Origin: Rhodospirillaceae bacterium
GTDB lineage: Bacteria > Pseudomonadota > Alphaproteobacteria > DSM-16000 > Inquilinaceae
Length of the DNA stretch: 35,611 nucleotides
Assembly (NCBI GenBank): GCA_020638595.1
Contig: JACKIG010000035.1
Location: 1 to 35,611 of the forward strand
Direction: 5' to 3'
The notes beneath the pieces were generated by a model that was not told the DNA's origin, searched no databases, and saw only the letters and a program-made list of their open reading frames with translations. Shown here piece by piece: positions 23,415 to 31,264 of the stretch. Both the position numbers and the translations under genes were made by a program. How positions within the stretch are numbered: position 1 is the first letter of the stretch; each line of letters begins with the position of its first letter.

Positions 23415-23923
23415 CCTTCGAACTGGCCCCGTTCCTCGACAGCCTGATCATCGTGCTGCTGGTCGCCACGATCGTCTATGCGTCCATCCTCAACCGGCGG
23501 CTGACGCGGTTCCGCGACAACCGGGTGGAGCTGGAGCGGGCGACGCGCAGCTTCGCCGAAGCGGCGCTGCGGGCCGATGGCGGCATCAAGGCCCTGCGCG
23601 CCGTCGCCGATGAGACGGGCAGGGTGCTCAACGACAAGCTGACGCGCGCGCAGGAACTGCGCGACGACCTGGCCGAACTGGTCAATTCCGCCGAACGGCT
23701 GGCCAGCCGTCTGGACGGCGGATACGAGCGTGAGGCCGCCAAGCCCGCACGCGCGGCCGGCAGGACGGTACCGCTGCGGCCCATCAGCCCTGTCGACGAT
23801 GCGGTGGAAGCGGACGGCCAACCCCTTGCGGCCATGCCGGGGGACAGGACGGACCGGCCGACCAGGCGGACACGCGGCGAACCCGACCGCGACCTGCTGA
23901 AGGCCATCGAGGAGATGCGCTAA
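23411..23923 (+). CDS. DUF6468-type membrane protein after fliM
   Basis: 170 residues starting at GTG 23411, which overlaps the fliM stop by 4 nt; GGAGG lies 10 nt upstream. A single transmembrane helix (DSLIIVLLVATIVYASIL, about 9-26) is followed by a long basic-acidic coiled coil (NRRLTRFRDNRVELERATRS to ELVNSAERLASRLDG) and a Pro/Arg-rich disordered tail ending DRDLLKAIEEMR. The layout fits the uncharacterised DUF6468 family found beside fliM in alphaproteobacteria, recognised from layout and context only. Its coupling with fliM and position before motE suggest a membrane-anchored motor accessory protein. The function is not known. Confidence 0.8.
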   Translation: MTFELAPFLDSLIIVLLVATIVYASILNRRLTRFRDNRVELERATRSFAEAALRADGGIKALRAVADETGRVLNDKLTRAQELRDDLAELVNSAERLASRLDGGYEREAAKPARAAGRTVPLRPISPVDDAVEADGQPLAAMPGDRTDRPTRRTRGEPDRDLLKAIEEMR

Positions 23924-23927
23924 GCCA

Positions 23928-24983
23928 ATGCCCAGGACCCCAGCAAGCTCGCGGCCCGCCGCCTCGGATCGTCCGACCGCCTCGGATCGCCCGATCGCTT
24001 CGGATCGCCCGGCCGCTTCCGCTCGCCCGGCCGCTTCGGATCGCCCGACGGCTTCGGATCGCCCGATCGCTTCGGCTCGGCCGGCTGCGTCGGCTCGCCA
24101 GGCCGTCCCGTCCAGGACCAGAGTCACCCCCGAAGCGCCCGTCGAAGCCGTCACGCCGGCCGAACAGGGCGAGGCGACCCTGCCGGCCGTGCCGCAGGAG
24201 ACGGCGTCAGCCGGCATCGGCCCGGCCCTGGCTGCCCTGGCCGCAACGCCGGAGCGCATCATCACGCGCTTTCGCCGGGGGCGGCTGCGGCTTCTGCCCA
24301 CCATCATCTTCGTTGCGGTGCTGATGATCGGGGTGCGCTTCGGCGATCTCTGGATGGCCGTGACCCAGCGGGCGGACCTGGCCGTCGTGCAGCCGACGCT
24401 GGCCGAGGCCACGGGGGAGGAGCAGCCGGAAGTCGAATCCGTCTTGCCGGAGGAGGCCCAGGCGCCCCTGGCCGGCGAGGAGGCGGAGATCGCCGGCGCC
24501 GAAGCGCCGCCGGTGGAAGCAGCGCCGCCGTCGTCCGGGCGGTTCGACATCAGCCAGCTGACGGAAAGCGAGATCGCCGTCCTGCACAACCTGTCGGAGC
24601 GCCGCGACCAGTTGGACGCGCGGGAGGCCGAGCTGGAGCAGCGGACGGCGATGCTGATCGTCGCCGAACAGCGCGTGGACGAGAAGCTGGACGAGCTGAA
24701 TGCCCTGCGGGCCCATATCGAGGAGCTGCTTGGCCAGCTGAGCGAAGCCCGCGACGGCCAGCTGGACAGCCTGGTCGGGATCTACGCGGCGATGCGGCCG
24801 TCCGATGCCGCCGCGATCTTCAATGGGCTGGAGATGGAAGTGATCATTTCCGTCTTCGAGCGCATGGCCGAGCGCAAGTCCGCCCCCATCCTGGCCGCCA
24901 TGGCGCCGGAGCGGGCGCGCGAAGTCACCGCGGAACTGGCCCTGCGTCAGGGGCTGGACCTGGAGATCCCGCAATTGGATTGA
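23928..24983 (+). CDS. MotE-type flagellar motility protein
   Basis: 351 residues. The N-terminal 60 residues are a tandem repeat of six residues (xASDRP / xASARP), the region to about 118 is Pro/Glu-rich, and a transmembrane helix (LLPTIIFVAVLMIGVRFGD, 122-140) follows basic residues. The periplasmic part has an acidic linker, a coiled coil (about 215-275, RRDQLDAREAELEQR) and a MgtE-N-like helical end (AMRPSDAAAIFNGLEMEVII, then MAERKSAPILAAMAPERA). This matches MotE, which in Sinorhizobium helps the periplasmic motor protein MotC fold. No MotC homologue is recognisable next to it. It begins 4 nt after the preceding gene, so the two are co-transcribed. Confidence 0.82.
   Translation: MPRTPASSRPAASDRPTASDRPIASDRPAASARPAASDRPTASDRPIASARPAASARQAVPSRTRVTPEAPVEAVTPAEQGEATLPAVPQETASAGIGPALAALAATPERIITRFRRGRLRLLPTIIFVAVLMIGVRFGDLWMAVTQRADLAVVQPTLAEATGEEQPEVESVLPEEAQAPLAGEEAEIAGAEAPPVEAAPPSSGRFDISQLTESEIAVLHNLSERRDQLDAREAELEQRTAMLIVAEQRVDEKLDELNALRAHIEELLGQLSEARDGQLDSLVGIYAAMRPSDAAAIFNGLEMEVIISVFERMAERKSAPILAAMAPERAREVTAELALRQGLDLEIPQLD
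23958..24101 (+). repeat. 18-bp tandem repeat in motE (8 units, 2 x 72 bp)
   Basis: Eight consecutive 18-bp units encode AASDRP, TASDRP, IASDRP, AASARP, AASDRP, TASDRP, IASARP, AASARQ. The first-residue order A-T-I-A occurs twice, so a 72-bp block appears to have been duplicated. The repeat keeps frame, so unit gain or loss would change only tail length. Confidence 0.9.
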
Positions 24984-25017
24984 GTGCGAAGGCGGCGGCG
25001 TCGATGTCGCCCCGTAC

Positions 25018-25032
25018 TTTACGCGAAATTAA
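25018..25032. promoter_or_regulatory. Near-consensus CtrA-type box upstream of cheY
   Basis: TTTA-cgcgaaa-TTAA, one mismatch, in the 132-nt gap between motE and cheY and 84 nt before the cheY start. An extra promoter for cheY-cheZ is likely here. Confidence 0.45.
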
Positions 25033-25115
25033 CGCTCGCTGCCTAGAGTGCCCTCAGATCACACGAAGCGCTTGCGGATCTATACTGGCAGTCGCGGAGC
25101 AATATGGAGAATACC

Positions 25116-25502
25116 ATGGCTGTGGACATGGCAATGAAGGTCCTGATCGTTGACGATTACAAGACCATGCTCAGGATCATCCGAAATCTGTTGCGTCAGC
25201 TCGGTTTCGAGAACGTCGAGGAGGCAACGGACGGATCGCAAGCGCTGCACAAGCTGCGCGAGGCGCCCTATGGCCTCGTCATCTCCGACTGGAACATGGA
25301 GCCGATGACCGGCCTTCAGCTTCTGCGCGAGGTGCGGGCGGACAACCAGCTGAAGGCGCTGCCCTTCATCATGATCACCGCGGAATCCAAGAAGGAGAAC
25401 GTGGTGACGGCGAAGGAGGCGGGTGTCAGCAACTACATTGTCAAGCCGTTCAACGCGCAGACCCTGAAGTCGAAGATCGAGGCCGTTCTCGGCACCTTCT
25501 GA
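25116..25502 (+). CDS. cheY: CheY, chemotaxis response regulator
   Basis: 128-residue single receiver domain. Acidic pocket D13/D14, phosphoacceptor D58 (VISDWNMEPMTG), T88 (MITAES) and K110 (YIVKPF) are all present. Phospho-CheY binds FliM (22269) and is dephosphorylated by CheZ (25556), both neighbours. ATG 25116 is chosen because GGAG lies 6 nt upstream and the length is standard; an in-frame ATG at 25104 would add four residues. The start region VLIVDDYKTMLRIIRNLL is typical of motor-acting CheY. Confidence 0.95.
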   Translation: MAVDMAMKVLIVDDYKTMLRIIRNLLRQLGFENVEEATDGSQALHKLREAPYGLVISDWNMEPMTGLQLLREVRADNQLKALPFIMITAESKKENVVTAKEAGVSNYIVKPFNAQTLKSKIEAVLGTF

Positions 25503-25555
25503 TGCGTGCGCCGCCGACTTCGATGAACAGCAGGTTGCATAGAGGAGCATGGTCG

Positions 25556-26224
25556 ATGTCCGCGCGTCGCGCCGCAGAACCGGTCCTGATGGAGCAAGTC
25601 AACGCCGCACGCGAGGAAGCCGCCCGGCCCCTGACGCGGGACGAAGTGGCGGAAATCATCACCGAGGTGATCGCCAGCATGGAAGGCGACCTGTCCATGC
25701 TGGACATCAAGCTCTACCACGAGCTGGACAGCCTCTCGCGCTTCATCCAGGAGGCCCGCCAGGAAATTGCAGCCATCCGGCCGCAGGACATCGGCGACGA
25801 GTTCATCCCGACGGCGACCGACGAACTCGATGCCGTCGTGGCGGCGACCGAGGAAGCCACCGGCCGGATCCTCGATTCCGCTGAGCAGATCATTACTGCG
25901 GCATCGGAGATGGACGAGCCCCTGCAAAGCCAGCTGACCGAGATCGCGACGACCATCTTCGAGGCGTCCAACTTCCAGGACATCACCGGGCAGCGGATCA
26001 CCAAGGTCGTCAAGACGCTGAAGCACATCGAGAGCAAGATCGATGCGCTGGTCGGCGTGCTGGGCGAGGAGGTGGAGCGTGCGCGCAAGGAGTCGGGCCA
26101 GGACCTGGCCCCCCTGACCGGGCCGGCGGAACTGACGGATGCCGACCTGCTGAACGGTCCGCAGCTGCCCAGCAGCGCCATCGACCAGGACGAGATCGAC
26201 AAGCTGCTTGCCAGCTTTGACTGA
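25556..26224 (+). CDS. cheZ: CheZ, CheY-P phosphatase
   Basis: 222 residues, mostly long helices. The catalytic segment NFQDITGQRITKVVKTL (139-155) carries the conserved D142 and Q146 that attack phospho-CheY. The C-terminal peptide AIDQDEIDKLLASFD (208-222) is the CheY-docking tail and is almost the same as the CheY-binding peptide of FliM here. ATG 25556 has AGAGGAG 8 nt upstream; an in-frame ATG at 25502 overlaps the cheY stop and would add a Pro/Arg-rich stretch. The stop overlaps the next start (TGATG). Confidence 0.93.
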   Translation: MSARRAAEPVLMEQVNAAREEAARPLTRDEVAEIITEVIASMEGDLSMLDIKLYHELDSLSRFIQEARQEIAAIRPQDIGDEFIPTATDELDAVVAATEEATGRILDSAEQIITAASEMDEPLQSQLTEIATTIFEASNFQDITGQRITKVVKTLKHIESKIDALVGVLGEEVERARKESGQDLAPLTGPAELTDADLLNGPQLPSSAIDQDEIDKLLASFD

Positions 26225-29200
26225 TGGCCGGCCGACCGGCCGGCCCATGGGGCGCCATCATCGTGGCTGGGTTCGACAACCGACGGCTTGGGTCCGTACT
26301 TGCGGCCGGCCTTCTGCTTTTCGCTGCCGGGTCCGCGGCGGCCGCGCCTGAGCTGCGCGCCTGGGACCACAGGGACGAAGGGCAGCTCGTCGTCGACTGG
26401 GGAACCCCCGTCGACTACGACGTCACCACCGACGGCCGGCAGGTCGCCGTCACCTTCGCCCAGCCACTGGATGCGGCCGCGCAAGCGCAGCTTCCGGCAA
26501 TGGCATCGCGGCTGTCCGGCTACCTGACCGGCCTCACGCTGTCGGACGACCGCCATCGCCTGGATCTCACCTTGTCGTCCGAAGCGCCGGTCAGCCACCG
26601 GGTGGTCGGCGGCGCGGTGATCCTGACGATTGCAGCCGAAGGCGGGGGACCCGAGGCCGGGCCCCTACCGCTGCCGACCGTCGACATCGCCGTGCAGGAC
26701 CACGACCGGTTCAGCCGGCTGGTCGTCAGTTGGCCGGCGCCCGTGGCGTACGAGCTGGAGAGGCACGGCGATGCCGCGCTGCTGCGGTTCGACGAGGCCG
26801 GGCAGGTCGACGCGGCGGCGCTTTCCCACATCGCATCGGCGCGTATCGCCGAGGTGGCGATCGCCAGCGAGCCGGGCGAGCCCCTGATCCTGCAGGTTGC
26901 CGTGCCGCAAGCGGCCACCCTGACGCAGCTGTCCGACGGCGGGCGCGCGATCATCGATATCGTCGGTGCCGTCGCGGACGAGGCTGCGGAAGCACCCGCG
27001 CCGGCGGAGACCCCGACGCAAGCGGCCGACACGCGAGGCTGGCCGATCGCGCCCCCGCGGCCCGGTCATCGTCCGTCTGCCGATGAGGACGCGTCGGCCG
27101 GGGCGGAGGGCGAGGTACCGGCCGGGCACGAGCCGGAGCCCGCGGAGGCCGGCCCGCCGGCCGCACCGCAAGGGCCGCAGGCCGCCTGGTTCGACCCCGA
27201 GATCCCGGCCGCCATGGCGGCTTTCGTTCGCGGCAACGCGCTGTGGGTGGTTTTCGCCGCGGATCGTTCCATCGATATCAATGCGTTGGCGGCCCAGGGC
27301 GAACCTGCGTTCGGCGATGCGCAGATCGTGCCAGCACGGGGGGGCGTTGCGGTTCGCTACACCCTCGCGTCCAGGGCGCAGCCAACCGTTCGCCGCGAAG
27401 GCACCGCGTGGTCCGTCCACATCGGCGAAAGCGACGCGCAGCCTGGCGAGCCCATCGAGGTGGAGTCCGAGCCGGATTTCCTCATGGGACCCCGGCTGCT
27501 GCTGCGCGTGGGTGATGCCGATCTGGTGGAGCTTGTCGATCCGGAGGTGGGCGACACGCTGTATGTCGTGCCGCTGCGCGACGCCGGCCGCCGCGTTGCG
27601 GGAGCCCGAGCCTTTGTTCACATGAGGCTGCTGCAAACCGGACAGGGCGCCGCCCTGGTTCCCAACAGCGAGACCGTGACGGTCGAACCGTCGCGCGACG
27701 GCGTCGCCATCATGGCGTCGGGCGGCCTGCTGCTGTCGGAACCCGGCGACGTGGTCGAGGCCCACGCGCCCGCGCACGATGAACGCAATGACGCATTGTT
27801 CGAGACGCGGGAGTGGCGCGGACCGCCGCAGGACTTCGTCAAGACCCGGCGCGCGCTTCAGGCGGCGCTGGCCGACGCCCCGGAAGAGGACGTGAACAGG
27901 GCGCGGCTGGACCTGGCGCGCTTCTATTTCGCCAATGCCTACGGCGTCGAGGCGGCGGCCGTGCTGCGCCAGATCGACGAGGAGTCGCCCTCGGCCGATG
28001 CCCATCCGCAGTATCGCGCGCTGCGCGGCGCCGTCCGGGTGCTGGCCGGCCGCCTGGACGAGGCGGAGGAGGATCTGGGCGATCCGCGGCTAGCGCATTA
28101 TCCGGAAGTCGCGGTATGGCGTGGCGTTGCTGCCGCGTTGCGGGAAGACTGGCCGCAGGCGGCATTGGCATTCGCGGACGGCGGGCGGGCGATCGAGATC
28201 TTCGAGCCGCCGCTGGCGACAGAGCTGGCCATGCTGAGTGCCGAGGCGGCATTGCGCGCCGGCGATCTGACCACCGCGGAAGCCAGGCTCAATTGGCTGG
28301 CGCGGGCCACCAACGAACGCGCTTCGCAATGGCCGGGTGTCCGCTTCCTGCGCGGCATGATCGCCCGCCTGCGGGGCGACCAGGCCAGTGCCGGTGCCGC
28401 ATGGCGGCTGGTGGCCGACTCCAACGACAACAAGTACCGGGTCCTGGCGGAGATGGCGCTGCTCGACCTCGCGGTCGAGACCGGCCAGATGGAGGCGGCG
28501 GAAGCGGCCGAGGCGCTGGAGGCCCTGCGCTATGCCTGGCGCGGCGATTCCCTGGAATTCCGGTTGCTGGAGCGGCTGGGCAATCTGCACTGGCAGGCGA
28601 AGGACTACCGCGATGCCCTGGTCGCCTGGCAGCGGGCGGTCGATGCCTTTCCGGAGCTCGCGGTCGCCGAGGACCTGGCCGCATGGCGGGCCCGGCAGTT
28701 CGCCGAGCTGTTCACCACCGACCTGCTGGACGGCATATCGCCCACGACCGCGCTGTCGCTGTTCGAGGACTATCCCGAACTGGTGCCCGAGGGCCGCGTC
28801 GGGACCGAGATGATCGAGCACCTGGCAGAGCGCCTGGTGGCCATCGACCTGCTGGATCGGGCGGCCGACCTTCTGGAAACCATGGCCGAAACCCGGCTGA
28901 GCGGCGAGCCTCGCCAGCGTGTCCAGACCCGGGTCGCCGGCATCCGGCTTCTGGACGGCGATTCCGCCGGTGCGCTGGAGATGCTGGACGAACTGGCGCC
29001 GGTGACGGAGGCGGCCGACATCCGCTTCGACCAGCGCCTGTTGCGCGCCCACGCCCTGGCCCAGGCCGGCCGGGGCGATGCGGCGCTGGCGCTTCTGGAT
29101 TCGGCCGAAGGGCTGACGCCGGTTCAATCGGCCCTGCAACGGGCCGCGCGCCTGGATATCGCCTGGCGAACCCAGAACTGGTCGGTTGCCGCCGCCGAGC

Positions 29201-29523
29201 TGGCGCAACAGGTAGGCCCGCCGCCGGCCCTGGGCGAGCCGATCGAGGACGAGCAGGCGACGACGGTCATCGACTACGGCATCGCGCTGGCGCTGGCCGA
29301 CGACCGGTCGGGGCTGGACCGGCTGGCGATCACCTTCGGACCGGCGATGGAATCGTCGCCCGAGGCCAATATCTTCGCCATCGTCACCCGTGCCCATGGC
29401 GCCCCGGACGCCATCGCCGACCTGGCGACCGTCCGCAGGCAGGTGACGGAGGTGGACGTGTTCCAGTCGTTCCTGACCAGCTACCGGCAGGGCGACACAC
29501 CCCAGGACACGGCCATCCGCTAG
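26224..29523 (+). CDS. Large exported beta-domain and TPR protein, function unknown
   Basis: 1,099 residues. A signal peptide is visible (NRRLGSVLAAGLLLFAAGS, cleavage near residue 41). Residues about 42-135 and 150-245 are two related beta-rich, AMIN-like domains (compare QLVVDWGTPVDYDVTTDGR with RLVVSWPAPVAYELERHGD), and 320-405 looks like a third, diverged copy. A Pro/Glu/Ala-rich linker (about 250-318) separates copies two and three. From about 537 to 1085 the protein is helical with TPR-like repeats (ARLDLARFYFANAYGVEAAA, RLLERLGNLHWQAKDYRDAL). It starts inside the cheZ stop (TGATG) and is the last gene of the fliL-to-cheZ block, so a periplasmic role at the motor is plausible. I cannot assign a named family. 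Confidence 0.85.
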   Translation: MAGRPAGPWGAIIVAGFDNRRLGSVLAAGLLLFAAGSAAAAPELRAWDHRDEGQLVVDWGTPVDYDVTTDGRQVAVTFAQPLDAAAQAQLPAMASRLSGYLTGLTLSDDRHRLDLTLSSEAPVSHRVVGGAVILTIAAEGGGPEAGPLPLPTVDIAVQDHDRFSRLVVSWPAPVAYELERHGDAALLRFDEAGQVDAAALSHIASARIAEVAIASEPGEPLILQVAVPQAATLTQLSDGGRAIIDIVGAVADEAAEAPAPAETPTQAADTRGWPIAPPRPGHRPSADEDASAGAEGEVPAGHEPEPAEAGPPAAPQGPQAAWFDPEIPAAMAAFVRGNALWVVFAADRSIDINALAAQGEPAFGDAQIVPARGGVAVRYTLASRAQPTVRREGTAWSVHIGESDAQPGEPIEVESEPDFLMGPRLLLRVGDADLVELVDPEVGDTLYVVPLRDAGRRVAGARAFVHMRLLQTGQGAALVPNSETVTVEPSRDGVAIMASGGLLLSEPGDVVEAHAPAHDERNDALFETREWRGPPQDFVKTRRALQAALADAPEEDVNRARLDLARFYFANAYGVEAAAVLRQIDEESPSADAHPQYRALRGAVRVLAGRLDEAEEDLGDPRLAHYPEVAVWRGVAAALREDWPQAALAFADGGRAIEIFEPPLATELAMLSAEAALRAGDLTTAEARLNWLARATNERASQWPGVRFLRGMIARLRGDQASAGAAWRLVADSNDNKYRVLAEMALLDLAVETGQMEAAEAAEALEALRYAWRGDSLEFRLLERLGNLHWQAKDYRDALVAWQRAVDAFPELAVAEDLAAWRARQFAELFTTDLLDGISPTTALSLFEDYPELVPEGRVGTEMIEHLAERLVAIDLLDRAADLLETMAETRLSGEPRQRVQTRVAGIRLLDGDSAGALEMLDELAPVTEAADIRFDQRLLRAHALAQAGRGDAALALLDSAEGLTPVQSALQRAARLDIAWRTQNWSVAAAELAQQVGPPPALGEPIEDEQATTVIDYGIALALADDRSGLDRLAITFGPAMESSPEANIFAIVTRAHGAPDAIADLATVRRQVTEVDVFQSFLTSYRQGDTPQDTAIR

Positions 29524-29570
29524 AGCCTGATCCGATGACGTCGGATCGGCGTCATCGGTGAATCAGGCTC
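29523..29570. repeat. Long inverted repeat (18-bp stem)
   Basis: GAGCCTGAT-CCGATGACG, 9-nt centre, CGTCATCGG-tga-ATCAGGCTC: an 18-bp stem with a 3-nt bulge beginning directly after the 1,099-aa gene. It shares 15 nt with a stretch near flgL (7877-7891). It may act as terminator or be a dispersed intergenic palindrome. Confidence 0.8.
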
Positions 29571-29583
29571 CAACTATATAAAG

Positions 29584-29632
29584 TAGAGCAGGATGACATC
29601 GGGCTGAATCAGCCTGATGTCATCCTGCTCTA
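29584..29632. repeat. Second long palindrome (17 + 6 bp stem)
   Basis: TAGAGCAGGATGACATC (29584-29600) pairs exactly with 29616-29632; inner GGCTGA/TCAGCC (29602-29607, 29609-29614) pairs around one nucleotide. The near-perfect 49-nt palindrome starts TAGAGC and ends GCTCTA, a form like intergenic palindromes of other alphaproteobacteria. No T-run follows. The remaining 29633-29845 shows no convincing gene. Confidence 0.85.
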
Positions 29633-29845
29633 AACGGCCCGGCATCGGCCGCCGCGGCGGCCGATGCCTGCCCCGCGCGGGGTGCCCGGTTGCTCTCGAC
29701 TTCAAGTCTCGCGGTGCTGGCGTTACGGACCGGGACGGCGGCGCACCGCCCGCCCGTCTTGGGCGTCCTGATCGGCGGAGGGCGACCGGCGTGCCCCCGA
29801 ACGCAAGCTGACCAAGCAACTGGAATCGTGAAGACGGCAGCGGCG

Positions 29846-30604
29846 CTACAGGCCGCCGAAGCTCTGCACCAGGCTGCCGGTCACAAGGTACCAGCCGTCG
29901 ACCAGCACGAAGAAGATCAGCTTGAACGGCAGTGAGATCATCACCGGCGGCAGCATCATCATGCCCATCGACATCAGGACGGATGCCACAACCATGTCGA
30001 TGATCAGGAACGGCAGGAACAGAAGGAACCCGATCTCGAAGGCGCGGCGCAGCTCGCTGATCATGAAGGCCGGCACCAGCGCCTGTAGGGGTACTTCGTC
30101 CGGACCGGCCACGGGCTCGATATCCGCCATCTCCATGAACAGGCCCAGGTCCTGTTCGCGGACATGGGTCAGCATGAACTGACGGAAGGGGCGGATGGTC
30201 TCGCTGAACGCTTCCTCGCCGTCGATCCGGTCTTCGATGAAGGGGGCAATGCCGTTGTCCCAGGCCTGCTGGAAGACCGGCGCCATGATGAACGCCGTCA
30301 GGAACAGGGCAAGGCTGATCAGGACGGGGTTGGGCGGTGCCTGCTGCGTCCCCAGGGCGCTGCGCAGGAACGACAGCACCACGACGATACGCGTGAACGA
30401 CGTGACCATGACCAGGATCGACGGTGCCAGCGACAGCACCGTGATCAGTGCCACCAGCTGGACGATCAGGCCCGAGGTAGAGCCGCCGCCCTGATCGCCG
30501 AGGTCGAGGTTCAGGCTCTGCGCCGTCGCCGGCCCCGCCAGCGCGGCCAGGGCGACGGCCGTCCCGGCAAGCTTTGCCAGCAGGCGCATCACAGGTCCGG
30601 TCAT
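29846..30604 (-). CDS. fliP: FliP, flagellar export gate protein
   Basis: 252 residues with signal peptide (MRLLAKLAGTAVALAALAGP) and four membrane helices. Conserved blocks: SILVMVTSFTRIVVVLSFLR, GTQQAPPNPVLISLALFLT, PAFMISELRRAFEIGFLLFL and MMMLPPVMISLPFKLIFFVL. FliP with FliQ and FliR forms the export gate in the inner membrane. ATG 30604 overlaps the fliO stop (ATGA); the in-frame Met at 30589 would give a shorter signal peptide. FliQ and FliR are encoded on the other side of the divergent region (33133, 33470). Confidence 0.97.
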   Translation of the reverse strand: MTGPVMRLLAKLAGTAVALAALAGPATAQSLNLDLGDQGGGSTSGLIVQLVALITVLSLAPSILVMVTSFTRIVVVLSFLRSALGTQQAPPNPVLISLALFLTAFIMAPVFQQAWDNGIAPFIEDRIDGEEAFSETIRPFRQFMLTHVREQDLGLFMEMADIEPVAGPDEVPLQALVPAFMISELRRAFEIGFLLFLPFLIIDMVVASVLMSMGMMMLPPVMISLPFKLIFFVLVDGWYLVTGSLVQSFGGL

Positions 30605-30942
30605 GCCTGGGGCTCCGCCGTATCGTCGGATGCGTCGGCCTCGGCCGCCTCGGCGACGGCCGTGCCGAAGTCCCCGGCGGGAATGCTCTCGATCACCACG
30701 TCGGCGGACGGCCCCAGCAGGACCAGATGCTCGACCCTGTCGCGCCGCAGCAGGATCACCCGGCGCCGCGCGTCGATGGGCAGCACCTCGATCAGGGCGA
30801 GACGGCGGTCGCGCCGGTGGGACCGGCCCGTGGGCCGGGCACCGGCAAGCCCGAACCGGCGGATCAGCCAGGCAACCACCCCGATCAGCGCCAGGACGAA
30901 GACCAGGGCCAGCACGAAGCGCAGATAGGTGGCCATTTCCAT
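30601..30942 (-). CDS. fliO: FliO, export gate assembly factor
   Basis: 113 residues. One transmembrane helix (YLRFVLALVFVLALIGVVAW) at the N-terminus, a basic linker (RSHRRDRR), then the FliO core LALIEVLPIDARRRVILLRR and EHLVLLGPSADVVIESI, and an acidic tail. FliO helps the FliP ring assemble. ATG 30942 has GAGG 8 nt upstream; an open extension to 31038 overlaps the previous gene without family resemblance. The stop overlaps the fliP start. Confidence 0.92.
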   Translation of the reverse strand: MEMATYLRFVLALVFVLALIGVVAWLIRRFGLAGARPTGRSHRRDRRLALIEVLPIDARRRVILLRRDRVEHLVLLGPSADVVIESIPAGDFGTAVAEAAEADASDDTAEPQA

Positions 30943-30952
30943 GGGTGGTGCC

Positions 30953-31264
30953 TCAACCCTGCCGCGGCGGTTCGCCGGCGCTCTCTGCCGGCCGGGTGGA
31001 GGCAAGCTTACGCTCCAGCGCGTCCAGGGACGCCACAAGATCGTTGAGTCCGGCGATCAGTGCCTGCGCCTGGGGTCGTGGTGCCGACCGCACGTCCCGG
31101 CACAGGGCCTCCACCCGCCGGCCCGCGGCGGCCAGGGCGCCGGACTGGGCGGCTTGCGGCCCCGCGTGCGGCAGCGGCCTGGCGGCCAGCTGCTCAAGCT
31201 CCGCCTTCAGCGCCGCGATCCGATGGGGAAGGGCGTCGGCCCCGGCCATCCTGTCGGCCGTCAT
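30953..31264 (-). CDS. Small helical protein of unknown function between flhX and fliO
   Basis: 103 residues, start overlapping the flhX-type gene stop (ATGA). Two amphipathic helical segments (PHRIAALKAELEQLAARPL and LIAGLNDLVASLDALERKL) flank an Ala/Gly/Arg-rich middle with one Cys. It has no signal peptide or membrane segment. It probably forms a coiled coil. The tight overlap with its neighbour and the 10-nt gap to fliO imply translation in one transcript with export-gate genes. I do not recognise a family. Confidence 0.65.
   Translation of the reverse strand: MTADRMAGADALPHRIAALKAELEQLAARPLPHAGPQAAQSGALAAAGRRVEALCRDVRSAPRPQAQALIAGLNDLVASLDALERKLASTRPAESAGEPPRQG

Noticed and set aside
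27813..29561. 582-codon plus-strand frame inside the 1,099-aa gene
   Set aside because: Frame-shifted reading of the TPR region with Arg/Gly/Ala-rich composition; the main frame shows a signal peptide and repeats.
29680..29730. tRNA-like stretch around TTCAAGTC
   Set aside because: I could not fold acceptor, D, anticodon and T arms with the required conserved bases.
29574..29819. Open frame of 81 codons on the minus strand in the palindrome region
   Set aside because: Overlaps the long palindromes, has Arg/Pro-rich shadow composition and no ribosome site.
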